In this document: in pieces, positions 15,919 to 24,298 of the stretch
Layout: every line of letters begins with the position of its first letter
How positions within the stretch are numbered: position 1 is the stretch's first letter
From: an uncultured Alphaproteobacteria bacterium
Lineage (GTDB): Bacteria > Pseudomonadota > Alphaproteobacteria > Rs-D84
NCBI GenBank assembly: GCA_937901165.1
Contig: CALCGS010000043.1
Location: 1-24,912 of the forward strand
Reading direction: 5' to 3'
DNA: 24,912 bases
Position numbers and translations under genes: made by a program
The notes under the pieces: generated by a model
Databases searched by the model: none
What the model was told of the DNA's origin: nothing
Seen by the model: the letters and a program-made list of their open reading frames with translations, nothing else

Positions 15919-15945
15919 AAAAACCGGCACATGCCGGTTTTTTTA
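15919..15945. terminator. terminator between convergent pgsA and dnaJ
   Basis: Arms AAAACCGGCA and TGCCGGTTTT around CA, followed by more T. Being flanked by A-run and T-run it should work both ways. Confidence 0.85.
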
Positions 15946-15973
15946 TATTGTAAAATATAATAATTATTATTTC

Positions 15974-17098
15974 TTAAAACCAACCTTTCTTTTCTGGTTT
16001 TGTTTCTGCAAAATCGTGTAATATCTTTTTTTGTTTTTCCGACAATTTTTTCGGCACAGACATATTTATATCTATGTACAAATCACCAAAATTGCCACTT
16101 CGATGTGCAATCGGCATTCCATGTCCACGCACGCGCAATTTTTCACCAATTTGTGTACCACTTGGAATCTTTACAGATAATTTTTTATCATCAATTGTTT
16201 CGACTTCTATTTCACCGCCCAGTGCAAGTGTTGTAAAAGGCACATCAACCCTACAAATCAAATCATCACCAGAACGCATAAACTTTTCATCTGGTTTTAT
16301 ATGAACATCAATATAAAAATCACCCGAAGGCGCACCATTTTGACCAACTTCGCCCTGACCCGCTAATCTCAATCTTGCACCATCTTCTATACCTGCTGGA
16401 ATTTTTACATCCAATGTTCTTTGTTTATGAACAGCACCTGTTCCATCACATTGTGAACATTTTTTGTTAATTTTACGTCCCAATCCATTACATTCTGGAC
16501 ACGGTGTTTCAACTGCAAAAAATCCCTGTCTGGTATGAACGACACCCCTGCCACCACATCTGGAACAAATTGGTGCCTGTTTACCATCCGCCGTTCCATT
16601 ACCATCACATTTCGAACATTTTACATTACTAGAAAACTTAACTGTATGCGTCATTCCAAAGAAAGCATCTTTCAAAGATATTTCGACTTCATCCAACAAA
16701 TCCCTACCTGCTCTGGCACTTTGACGCGACGTCCCCCCTGCAAAGCCATCAAAACCAAATCCACGCATTGCTTCACGCAAAATATCTTCCATACCGGCAC
16801 CACCGCCCATATCAAAATGAAAACCACCGCCAAACGGGTTTCCACCACCAAATCCAGCACTTGCACCATTACCAGCCCCAAATGCGGCATCACCATACCT
16901 ATCGTACGCAGCGCGTTTTTGCGGGTCTTTTAATATATCAAACGCATTATTTACTTCTTTAAACTTTTCTTCTGCATCTTTATCGCCAGGATTTTTATCA
17001 GGATGATATTTCATAACTAATTTATGATACGCCTTTTTTATATCAGCATCAGAAGCATTTTTTTCAACGCCTAAAACTTCATAAGGATTTTTATTCAT
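15974..17098 (-). CDS. dnaJ: DnaJ (Hsp40) co-chaperone
   Basis: DnaJ delivers unfolded proteins to DnaK and stimulates its ATPase. The J domain has HPD at residues 32-34. A Gly/Phe-rich stretch covers about 72-125. Four zinc-binding C-x2-C-x-G-x-G repeats start at residues 161, 178, 200 and 214. The C-terminal substrate-binding and dimer domains complete 374 residues, the standard length. dnaK is not next to it in this window. The ATG at 17098 has only a weak AGGCG upstream. Confidence 0.96.
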   Translation of the reverse strand: MNKNPYEVLGVEKNASDADIKKAYHKLVMKYHPDKNPGDKDAEEKFKEVNNAFDILKDPQKRAAYDRYGDAAFGAGNGASAGFGGGNPFGGGFHFDMGGGAGMEDILREAMRGFGFDGFAGGTSRQSARAGRDLLDEVEISLKDAFFGMTHTVKFSSNVKCSKCDGNGTADGKQAPICSRCGGRGVVHTRQGFFAVETPCPECNGLGRKINKKCSQCDGTGAVHKQRTLDVKIPAGIEDGARLRLAGQGEVGQNGAPSGDFYIDVHIKPDEKFMRSGDDLICRVDVPFTTLALGGEIEVETIDDKKLSVKIPSGTQIGEKLRVRGHGMPIAHRSGNFGDLYIDINMSVPKKLSEKQKKILHDFAETKPEKKGWF

Positions 17099-17131
17099 AA
17101 CAAACGCCTATTTATTAAATACTACCTGAAA

Positions 17132-17159
17132 TATATAAGTTAAATATACAAAAAATCAA
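17132..17159 (-). promoter_or_regulatory. promoter of dnaJ
   Basis: Minus-strand TTGATT (17154-17159), 16 bases, TATATA (17132-17137). The -35 sits in CTTGA, which also resembles heat-shock sigma -35 elements, but no matching heat-shock -10 is seen. Confidence 0.45.
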
Positions 17160-17177
17160 GTACCTAATAAAACAGAC

Positions 17178-17206
17178 TTGCGAAAAAATTAATAATGTTC
17201 TAATAA
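17178..17206 (+). promoter_or_regulatory. possible promoter of parE
   Basis: TTGCGA (17178-17183), 17 bases, TAATAA (17201-17206). The start would be about three bases before the ATG (17216). No Shine-Dalgarno sequence lies in the 35 bases before the ATG. An overlapping TATAAC at 17207-17212 is an alternative -10. Confidence 0.4.
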
Positions 17207-17215
17207 TATAACATT

Positions 17216-19195
17216 ATGATAGAAAAAACGAAAAATTCTTATGACGCATCAGACATCCAAGTATTGGAAGGTCTGGAACCTGTACGTTTACGTCCAGGCA
17301 TGTATATTGGTGGCACAGACGAAAAGGCTTGGCATCATTTACCAATTGAAATAATGGATAATTCCATTGATGAAGCGGTCGCAGGTTTTGCAAAAAAAAT
17401 TACTGTAAATTTAATTGATTCCAAAACAATAGAAATAACTGATGACGGTCGCGGAATACCGGTTGATGAACACCCAAAATATCCTGGCAAATCCGCCTTA
17501 GAGGTTATATTAACAACCCTGCATTCTGGTGGTAAATTTAATAATAATGTATATAAAACCAGTGGGGGTCTTCATGGCGTGGGCAGTGCCGTTGTAAATG
17601 CTTTATCTTCTGAAATGTTGGTGACTATTTCACGCGATGGTTATGAATGGCATCAAAGTTTTTCACGTGGTCATGTCACATCTGCATTAACACGTGGAAA
17701 CGCAACAAAAAATCATGGCACAAAAATCCGTTTTACCATAGACAATGAAATTTTTGGTGAATCTGCTATATTTAAACCTATAAAAATATACCGTATGGCA
17801 CGTGCAAAATCGTTTTTATCACGCGGGATAAAGGTTGAATGGCACTGTAATTCAGATTTAATTACCGAAGATATGAATATCCCAACCGACACGACTTTTT
17901 ATTATCCAAATGGTGTCGCGGACTTTTTATCTGAAAAAACAGATAACAAACCACGTATATTGCCAAAAATATTCAGTGGTTCAATTGATTTTCCTGACGA
18001 TAGTGGTCGTATTGAATGGGCGCTAACATTTTTAACAGATGAAAACGGTGCTGCATCCGATGATGGATTTTTTGCATCTTACTGCAATACAATCGCGACA
18101 ACCGATGGTGGCACACACGAAAGTGGTTTTAAATCTGCAATTACCAAGGGAATAAAAACATACGGCGAAAAAGTAAACAATAAATCTGCATCCACAATTA
18201 TAAGCGATGACGTATTCGATTCGGTTGCCGCAATTGTATCTGTATTCTATAAAACACCACAGTTTTTGGGTCAAACCAAGGAAAAATTATCAAATCCTGA
18301 AATTGCAAGATATGTCGAAAATGCCTTACGTGACCCATGGGAAATGTTTTTAGCATCTGACCCCAAAACATCAAACATTTTGCTTGATTTTATAACCAAT
18401 CTTGCAAATGCCCGTATAAAAACAAAACAAGTCAAAGATATTGCCAGAAAAACACCAACGAAACGAATTCGTATGCCTGCGAAATTGGCAGATTGTTCTA
18501 AACATGGTGTCGACGGCACAGAATTATTTATAGTAGAAGGCGAATCGGCTGGTGGAACCGCGAAACAGGCACGCGATCGTGCGACCCAGGCAATTATGCC
18601 CCTGCGCGGAAAGGTATTAAACGTTTTATCTAATTCAGACGAACGTTTCAGTGCAAACAAAGAATTAAATGATTTAATTGATATTATTGGTGCTGGCACT
18701 GTCAAAGACTGGGACGACGCAAAATTAAGATACGAAAAAATTATAATAATGACCGATGCCGACGTGGACGGCAGTCATATCGCATCATTACTTATGGCAT
18801 TCTTTTATCAATATATGCCACAACTGATTTATGGCGGACATTTATATATATCTTGCCCACCACTATATAAATTAACCCATGGAACCGAATCTTTTTATAT
18901 TGATAGCGATGAAGAATTGGAAAATTTAACAAATGGCAAATATAAAAATAAAAAGGTTGAAATATCCCGATTCAAAGGGTTGGGTGAAATGATGCCAAAT
19001 CAATTAAAAGAAACAACAATGTCCCCAAAAACCCGTCGTTTGATTCGTGTTGATTTACCACCACGTACAGATGACGGAATCGAAGATACTGAAAAAACCA
19101 AAACACTGGTCACTGAATTGATGGGGAAAAAACCAGAATTCAGGTTTAAATTTATAACCGAACACGCCCAATTCGTCAAAGATTTATTTGTATAA
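17216..19195 (+). CDS. parE: DNA topoisomerase IV subunit B
   Basis: ParE is the ATPase subunit of topoisomerase IV, which separates replicated chromosomes. The 659-residue protein has the GHKL ATP site (EIMDNSIDEA near 45, DDGRGIP, SGGLHGVG), the transducer domain, and the TOPRIM domain (VEGESAGG, TDADVDGSH). KQARDRATQAIMPLRGK and the end LMGKKPEFRFKFI favour ParE over GyrB. The ATG at 17216 begins MIEKTK, without a ribosome site. The stop (19193-19195) is natural, but no terminator follows; instead the frame of a mobile-element remnant begins at once. Confidence 0.92.
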   Translation: MIEKTKNSYDASDIQVLEGLEPVRLRPGMYIGGTDEKAWHHLPIEIMDNSIDEAVAGFAKKITVNLIDSKTIEITDDGRGIPVDEHPKYPGKSALEVILTTLHSGGKFNNNVYKTSGGLHGVGSAVVNALSSEMLVTISRDGYEWHQSFSRGHVTSALTRGNATKNHGTKIRFTIDNEIFGESAIFKPIKIYRMARAKSFLSRGIKVEWHCNSDLITEDMNIPTDTTFYYPNGVADFLSEKTDNKPRILPKIFSGSIDFPDDSGRIEWALTFLTDENGAASDDGFFASYCNTIATTDGGTHESGFKSAITKGIKTYGEKVNNKSASTIISDDVFDSVAAIVSVFYKTPQFLGQTKEKLSNPEIARYVENALRDPWEMFLASDPKTSNILLDFITNLANARIKTKQVKDIARKTPTKRIRMPAKLADCSKHGVDGTELFIVEGESAGGTAKQARDRATQAIMPLRGKVLNVLSNSDERFSANKELNDLIDIIGAGTVKDWDDAKLRYEKIIIMTDADVDGSHIASLLMAFFYQYMPQLIYGGHLYISCPPLYKLTHGTESFYIDSDEELENLTNGKYKNKKVEISRFKGLGEMMPNQLKETTMSPKTRRLIRVDLPPRTDDGIEDTEKTKTLVTELMGKKPEFRFKFITEHAQFVKDLFV

Positions 19196-20142
19196 AAAAA
19201 TCCACGAAAAAGAACTAACCGAAGAACAATTATCAGAAATACCCGATGATTTAGCATTCCAAGAATCATTTGACCTTGCAAACGAAAACGCACGCCTAGA
19301 CGATATTTACCCAGAATACAAAGGGGAAACAATCAACATAGACGGGAAAGAATATTCTGTGTATAATTCCAACGGGGAAAGAATAGCAAAATCAAAAGAA
19401 GCACTTACTAACTTTTGGCGGTGGTTTGGTGATAGTAAAGTTGTTGATGAACAAGGCAGACCATTGGTTGTGTATCACGGAAGTCGTGAAAGTTTTGATG
19501 TTTTTGATATAGAAAAGAGCGGTTCTGCCACAGGTAATTTTGGGTATTTTGGTAAAGGTTTTTATTTTACAACGAACATACAGGCGGCAAAAGATTATGG
19601 TGCAGACGGTTTTAGGTCATTCTATCTCAAAGCAAATAATCCTTATATCAGTAATAAAAAATCTGATAGAGAGTTAGCGAAACAATTTGTAAAAAAATAT
19701 AATATTAAATATGCCCCTGATACTAATATGTTATTAGGTAATAATAACCTTGTGTATTCTTATAATTTTCTTGAAGATATAAACAATGAAGAAAAAATAG
19801 TTGATTTGGTAATTCTTACACAAAATGGCAACTACGCAGAACAGTTTTCAGAATTATTAAAAGAACTTGGCTATGATGGTTTAAGATACGAAAAAGGTGC
19901 TTATAATGAATTGTTGGTCTTTGAACCCAACCAAATCAAATCAGTAAATAATCGTGGAACATACAGTTCAGATACTGGGAATATTTATTTTCAAGACCGT
20001 CAAATAGGTAAAGGTGGTGCATATGATTCAACAACAAGAAGTATTACACTTGGGGGAAAAGCAGATGCAACAACATTACCACACGAACTAGCACATTATT
20101 GGATTGATAAGAATTTTAAGTGGGCAAAAAGTGGAAATGCTT
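19188..20142 (+). pseudogene. relic of a polyvalent mobile-element protein: ADP-ribosyltransferase domain plus start of a zinc-peptidase domain
   Basis: An open frame of about 318 codons lies between the ends of parE and dnaA. Residues about 55-82 carry the linker typical of phage and plasmid polyvalent proteins (YNSNGERIAKS, then FWRWFGDSKVVDEQGRP). An apparently whole ADP-ribosyltransferase domain follows, with VVYHGS (His97), GKGFYFT (Tyr126) and NELLVFEPNQIKS (Glu241), the H-Y-E arrangement of ART-PolyVal domains. After GNIYFQ a second domain opens with LPHELAHYW, an HExxH zinc motif (His299-Glu300, codons at 20082), and is cut off 13 residues later where the dnaA end begins. There is no ATG or ribosome site at the front (only a TTG overlapping the parE stop) and no stop of its own: past 20142 the frame runs on antisense through dnaA to 20318. 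It is a fragment cut at both ends, not a working gene. Confidence 0.75.
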
Positions 20143-21417
20143 TTATTTACATTCATCAACCAATTGATTTATTTGTGTTGATAAAACCAAATCCGTTTGT
20201 TGTAATTTTTCAATTTGATGTATTGCATATACCACCGTTGCATGATCCCTATCCCCAACATATTGACCAATTTCAGCCAATGATAAATGTGTTGCATTTT
20301 TCAATACGACCATCATAATTTGACGTGCCAACACCAACGCGCGACTACGCCCCTTACCACAGATAGCATCATACGAAACGCCCAATTTTTCACACATATC
20401 TTTAACCATAACAATTGGAGTTTTAAATTTTTCCAACGTATCTGCCAACAATTTTTCCGCGACCGCCATTGTAACTGATGTTCCCATCAATTCAATATAA
20501 GTTCTTATTTTATTTGCAACGCCTGTTATCATATGACCATTATTTGTAATTCTTTTTGCAATAGAATTTGCGACATCTTCTTTAACACCAGCCCTTTTCA
20601 AAATTTCTATTTTAACACCTTCATCTGGCATTGCAACATCCGCAACCAATCCAGATGCCAATATAGATTGTGCCCGTCTATCAAATCCAGTCAACTGATT
20701 CGGTGCACAATTAGATGTCAGCACAACATTTTTACCCGCACCACGCAAATCCATAACCAACTGTAAAAATTCATCCATAGTTGCCGTTTTTCCAGCCAAA
20801 GCCTGAACATCATCCAAAATAAACACATCACAATTACGGCAAAAATCTTTAAATGCGAAAATCGTTTTATTATGCAAAGCACGTGTAAATTCTGCAATAA
20901 ATTGACCACCTGACATCAATATAGCACGTTTTGCTTCTGAACGTATGCATTCTGCCAACAAAGATTTTCCACATCCTGCAGCACCATAAATAAACAAAGG
21001 GGAAAAACTGACAGAGCCAATAGCAATTCTTTTACATGCAGAAATAACAAAAGCATTTTTTTCTGATTCGACAAAAGAATCAAAAGCAACCATATCATCT
21101 TTAACAACTTGCTTTGCAGGTGCATAAGATTGCACATTATTGTCATTTGCAATTTTTGTTCTTGATATAGACTTACCTTGCACAGAAAACCCAAGACTCA
21201 AATCAAATTTTTTAGCAACATCTGAAATAATCGCGCCAAAAACAGATTTTACATAATCCAGAGAAAATTGATTCAACGCCCCAACATTCAAAACATTATC
21301 TTCGATTTGAAATTCCAAAGGCACAATCCAAGACGTAAAAGCAGCGGAATCTATTTGTTGTGCAATCGAGTCTTTTATTTTTTCAACATCAATTACAGAT
21401 TTTGCTGTCAATTGCAT
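20143..21417 (-). CDS. dnaA: chromosomal replication initiator DnaA, divergent
   Basis: DnaA binds the origin and opens it for replication. All domains are present in 424 residues: domain I (about 10-75, DSAAFTSWIVPLEFQ), a linker, the AAA+ domain with Walker A GAAGCGKS (145-152) and Walker B ILDDVQ (200-205), and the C-terminal helix-turn-helix with the DnaA signature as VGDRDHATV (387-395; usual form GGRDHTTV). Two arginines that sense bound ATP in characterised DnaA are missing by my alignment: the box VII arginine finger position reads Ile252 in RRAQSIL (usually R-L-x-S-R-F), and sensor II reads Lys303 in GVANK (usually G-A-L-x-R). Walker A ends in Ser, not Thr. The ATG at 21417 has AGGAGA before it. 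The identity is firm, the ATP-switch behaviour doubtful. Confidence 0.9.
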   Translation of the reverse strand: MQLTAKSVIDVEKIKDSIAQQIDSAAFTSWIVPLEFQIEDNVLNVGALNQFSLDYVKSVFGAIISDVAKKFDLSLGFSVQGKSISRTKIANDNNVQSYAPAKQVVKDDMVAFDSFVESEKNAFVISACKRIAIGSVSFSPLFIYGAAGCGKSLLAECIRSEAKRAILMSGGQFIAEFTRALHNKTIFAFKDFCRNCDVFILDDVQALAGKTATMDEFLQLVMDLRGAGKNVVLTSNCAPNQLTGFDRRAQSILASGLVADVAMPDEGVKIEILKRAGVKEDVANSIAKRITNNGHMITGVANKIRTYIELMGTSVTMAVAEKLLADTLEKFKTPIVMVKDMCEKLGVSYDAICGKGRSRALVLARQIMMVVLKNATHLSLAEIGQYVGDRDHATVVYAIHQIEKLQQTDLVLSTQINQLVDECK

Positions 21418-21643
21418 ATCTTTTTCTCCTTTCCTTCCTTAAAAAGAGTCATTTATCAAGAAGTCTCCCAACGATAAATACAAACCTAATTTAACAATTT
21501 GCATTTATTTCTTGATACAAAAACAATTTAAAATAAATATTTCTATTTTCAACTAATTCTTGAACAATTTTTTAACATTTATACTTTGACAACGATTCGC
21601 AAAAATATATACAAATCAAGGATTGTCTATACATTTATAAGTT
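21418..21643. other. 226-base dnaA upstream region
   Basis: Very AT-rich gap between dprA and dnaA. It holds an inverted repeat ATTTATC (21451-21457) / GATAAAT (21473-21479) just upstream of the dnaA ribosome site. I find no convincing match to the TTATCCACA DnaA box on either strand and no clear promoter hexamer pair. An origin here can be neither shown nor excluded. Confidence 0.4.
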
Positions 21644-22681
21644 TTAATTTAACACATAACCACCGTCTTGTCGTCTAATAATCCCACGTAATTCAAGCAT
21701 TACCAAAACCCCTTTGATTCCCGATATGTTTTTTTTGACAACTTCTGTCAATACAGATTCGGATACAGGAACACTTCCTAATGCATCAATAATTAAATTT
21801 TCTAAATCGGACAATTCATTATTTTTTAATTTTTTTTGATTATTTTTTTCAACTTTTTGAAAAAAATCTGTAAACCCACGACACAATTTTGCTTTGCCAT
21901 CGGCAATTAAAGAATTTGGTCCCTGCGACCGCTCATCCGCAGGATGTGAAGGTATTGCCCACACAGTTCTACCATATTCCGATTCGAACTTTGCAGTTGC
22001 CATACTACCAGAATTCAAATCAGCTTCACCTAAAACCAAATAATCAGCCAACCCCGCCACCCAACGATTTCTTTGAATAAAATTTGTTGTTTTTGGCACA
22101 AATCCAACCGGCATTTCACTAATTATCGCCCCTCTTTCAACAATATCCCAATATAACTTTTCATTTTCTAGTGGCCAAATATAGTCCACCCCACCTGCAA
22201 CAACCGCTATTGTTTGTGTATTACCGGTTCCATGCAATGCCCCCAGGTGTGCAGCAGTATCCGTACCAATGGCCAACCCAGAAACAACAACAACTGAATT
22301 TTCGGCAAAATTTTCTGCTAAATTGGACATAAATTGCATACCTGTAATACTTGCATGCCTTGTACCAACCATCGCCACAAAATTTTTCTGTTTCAAAGTA
22401 TCTATATTTCCACGCACACAAATCACAGGGGGATGATTTTTTATAATCTTTAAATTTTGTGGGTATTCTGGTTCGTCATCAGAAACGAATCGAATCTTTA
22501 ACGATTCTGCCATGTCAATTTCACGCAAAACCATATCACGATAATCATCTTTAATATCCATAGCCGCAACAACAGCATCCACAGAACCAAATTTATCAAC
22601 TAAATTTGCATATTTAACCGGCCCAATTCCAGACATTCTTAAAATCAACAATTTATTTACAATATTTTTATTCATATCCAT
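21644..22681 (-). CDS. dprA: DprA (Smf), DNA-processing protein
   Basis: DprA protects incoming single-stranded DNA and loads RecA on it during natural transformation; many non-competent bacteria also carry it. The 345-residue protein has an N-terminal helix-hairpin-helix region (LRMSGIGPVKYANLV), the Rossmann-like DprA fold (VGTRHAS, VSGLAIGTDTAAHLGAL, NFIQRNRWVAGLAD), and a C-terminal winged-helix part (about 285-345). The frame begins at an ATG at 22679-22681; a second ATG two codons later (22673-22675) is equally possible. TATAAT at 22695-22700 on the minus strand leaves a leader of only a few bases. dnaA lies downstream on the same strand with no terminator between. Confidence 0.93.
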   Translation of the reverse strand: MDMNKNIVNKLLILRMSGIGPVKYANLVDKFGSVDAVVAAMDIKDDYRDMVLREIDMAESLKIRFVSDDEPEYPQNLKIIKNHPPVICVRGNIDTLKQKNFVAMVGTRHASITGMQFMSNLAENFAENSVVVVSGLAIGTDTAAHLGALHGTGNTQTIAVVAGGVDYIWPLENEKLYWDIVERGAIISEMPVGFVPKTTNFIQRNRWVAGLADYLVLGEADLNSGSMATAKFESEYGRTVWAIPSHPADERSQGPNSLIADGKAKLCRGFTDFFQKVEKNNQKKLKNNELSDLENLIIDALGSVPVSESVLTEVVKKNISGIKGVLVMLELRGIIRRQDGGYVLN

Positions 22682-22694
22682 TATCCATACTAAT

Positions 22695-22700
22695 ATTATA
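22695..22700 (-). promoter_or_regulatory. -10 element before dprA
   Basis: Perfect TATAAT on the minus strand, 13 bases before the first dprA ATG. The expected leader is about six bases, with no ribosome site. The -35 (TTATAA at 17 bases) is weak. Confidence 0.4.
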
Positions 22701-22724
22701 AATTATTTTACAAATCTTATAACA

Positions 22725-22752
22725 AAAAATCGCCCAAATGGCGATTTTTTTT
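22725..22752 (-). terminator. terminator of the 266-residue exported protein gene
   Basis: Arms AAATCGCC and GGCGATTT around ATTTG/CAAAT with flanking A- and T-runs, between the stop at 22770 and the dprA promoter. Confidence 0.85.
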
Positions 22753-22769
22753 ATTAAATCAAGACAAAC

Positions 22770-23570
22770 TTAAATACTTTCCATATAAAGTTTTGCTTTA
22801 TCTTCTTTACATACAGACATATCACTATTTTTTTCACAAATTGCTTTTAACTTTTTAACATTACTTTCATATTCTGAATATTTTGCAGGATTTTCTTTTT
22901 TCAAAACCCCTAACTGTGAATGTAATAATTCAGCCTCTGTCAATTTGGTATTTTTTTGTCCTTCAACCTTACCATCAATTAACTTATTACCAAACAATTC
23001 CATTGCACCGACACCAATTCCAGCACCGCCAACACCACCAGCAACAGTTGCCCATGTACGTGCTTTCTTTTTGGCATCCGCGATACGATTTTCCATCATA
23101 GATTTATCAACCCACGACCCACAAGTAACATTTTGTCCCCACGCAAAGTACTTTTTTGAAATATCACTTGTATCAATTCTATCATCATTAGACTTTATTC
23201 CGACCAAAGTAAAACAAACATTATTTTCTGGATTTTCGGTATCTTCAACCATCATAGAATAATTAGAAACATCACTATACTTTGACGCCCACACAAAAGT
23301 ATTCGACAAACCTATATTATTTGCCAAACATGCCATTTTTTCTTTTTCGCGCATATCTTTTTCAGGTTCAACATCTTCTGCACCTTCATCATGATTTCCT
23401 ATAACAACTTTTGTTGGTTTTCCATACTGTTGAATAGAAGCAATTTTTGCAGAACCAACTCTATTTGCCCTTACAGAAGTCCTAGCCGTATTATTTGCAG
23501 CATTCACAGGCAAAACCGTAAAAAATGACAACAAACACAACGTGCCAACAAAAAAAATATTCCTTTTCAT
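22770..23570 (-). CDS. exported protein of unknown function
   Basis: A 266-residue protein from the ATG at 23568-23570 (GGAGAG upstream; four further in-frame codons lie before it). A signal peptide ends at VNA-AN; a short Thr/Arg/Ala-rich stretch (NTARTSVRANRVGSAK) follows, then a polar body with five cysteines, a glycine-rich hydrophobic segment at about 172-192 (TVAGGVGGAGIGVGAMELFG), and a lysine-rich helical end with two more-closely spaced cysteines (AICEKN, SVCKED). I recognise no family. The plan, signal peptide, T/R/A-rich spacer, cysteine-bearing helices and one Ala/Gly hydrophobic segment near the end, is a small version of the 985-residue protein at 1983-4940. It is transcribed alone. 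Confidence 0.8.
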   Translation of the reverse strand: MKRNIFFVGTLCLLSFFTVLPVNAANNTARTSVRANRVGSAKIASIQQYGKPTKVVIGNHDEGAEDVEPEKDMREKEKMACLANNIGLSNTFVWASKYSDVSNYSMMVEDTENPENNVCFTLVGIKSNDDRIDTSDISKKYFAWGQNVTCGSWVDKSMMENRIADAKKKARTWATVAGGVGGAGIGVGAMELFGNKLIDGKVEGQKNTKLTEAELLHSQLGVLKKENPAKYSEYESNVKKLKAICEKNSDMSVCKEDKAKLYMESI

Positions 23571-23593
23571 AATTCTCTCCATCCTTTTTTGGT

Positions 23594-23622
23594 ATTATAC
23601 CATAAAAACACATCAAAACCAA
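23594..23622 (-). promoter_or_regulatory. promoter of the 266-residue exported protein gene
   Basis: Minus-strand TTGGTT (23617-23622), 17 bases, TATAAT (23594-23599), with TGG directly before the -10 (extended -10). The -10 is the core of a palindrome GGTATTATACC. Confidence 0.6.
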
Positions 23623-23629
23623 GAAATTT

Positions 23630-24226
23630 TTATTTTTTCCATTTCCATACAATTTTAGATTCTGATTTATTAAACAATCTTTTAATATTATCTTTATGCC
23701 TAATCAAACACAACACCGCAATCGCAGTAAAAGCAAATCCAACAGAATTACTGATAATAAATCCCCAAATTGGCAAACTACAAAAAACAATCAACGCCCC
23801 ACCCGAAGAATACCCAAATCCGAGTGCCACAATCAACCACTCTATTCCACAAAACAGAAACACCAATGGATTTACCGCCAAAACAGTACCGAACAAACAA
23901 GAAATTCCCTTACCCCCACGAAACTTTAACCAAACAGGAAAACAATGCCCCAAAACCGCAACAAAACCACACCATGCGGAAAAATCCGAACCGCCGACCT
24001 TAAAACCAACAAACACAGCAATTATTGCCTTTAACATATCCAACAACCAAACCAATCCTGCCAATCTGAGTCCCCCGACACGCATAACATTGGTTGCACC
24101 GATATTACCACTTCCCACCTGGCGCAAATCGCCCTTACCTGCCATTTTAGTAATTAACAGCCCCATTGGAATACTGCCCAATAAATAAGCAAAAAAAATG
24201 CAAAAAACATAAAAAATGTAAATCAT
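23630..24226 (-). CDS. plsY: acyl-phosphate:glycerol-3-phosphate acyltransferase
   Basis: PlsY adds the first acyl chain to glycerol-3-phosphate, using acyl-phosphate made by PlsX; it is an inner-membrane enzyme. The 198-residue protein has the three family motifs: GSIPMGLLI (about 17-25), GSGNIGATNVMRVGG (about 38-52) and GHCFPVWLKFRGGKG (about 93-107), with hydrophobic helices between. The ATG at 24226 has AAGGA upstream. plsX is not in the window. The C-terminus is lysine-rich and cytoplasmic. Confidence 0.95.
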   Translation of the reverse strand: MIYIFYVFCIFFAYLLGSIPMGLLITKMAGKGDLRQVGSGNIGATNVMRVGGLRLAGLVWLLDMLKAIIAVFVGFKVGGSDFSAWCGFVAVLGHCFPVWLKFRGGKGISCLFGTVLAVNPLVFLFCGIEWLIVALGFGYSSGGALIVFCSLPIWGFIISNSVGFAFTAIAVLCLIRHKDNIKRLFNKSESKIVWKWKK

Positions 24227-24237
24227 GTGATTTTTCC

Positions 24238-24265
24238 TTGATTTTAAGTTTGTTTTCTATAAAAT
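24238..24265 (+). promoter_or_regulatory. possible promoter of rpsT
   Basis: TTGATT (24238-24243), 16 bases, TAAAAT (24260-24265). An overlapping TATAAA at 24258-24263 is an alternative -10. Moderate match only. Confidence 0.35.
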
Positions 24266-24298
24266 ATCATAGTACATATAAAAATAAAAGGAAAAAAA

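Noticed and set aside
20143..20318. Continuation of the polyvalent frame into the dnaA region
   Set aside because: dnaA has its natural end at 20143, so the plus-strand frame after 20142 is only antisense to dnaA.
21418..21643. Chromosome origin next to dnaA
   Set aside because: AT-rich, but no clear DnaA box cluster on either strand; not enough to call an origin.
23589..24188. 199-codon plus-strand frame opposite plsY
   Set aside because: Proline/asparagine-rich shadow of the clear plsY gene, no ribosome site.
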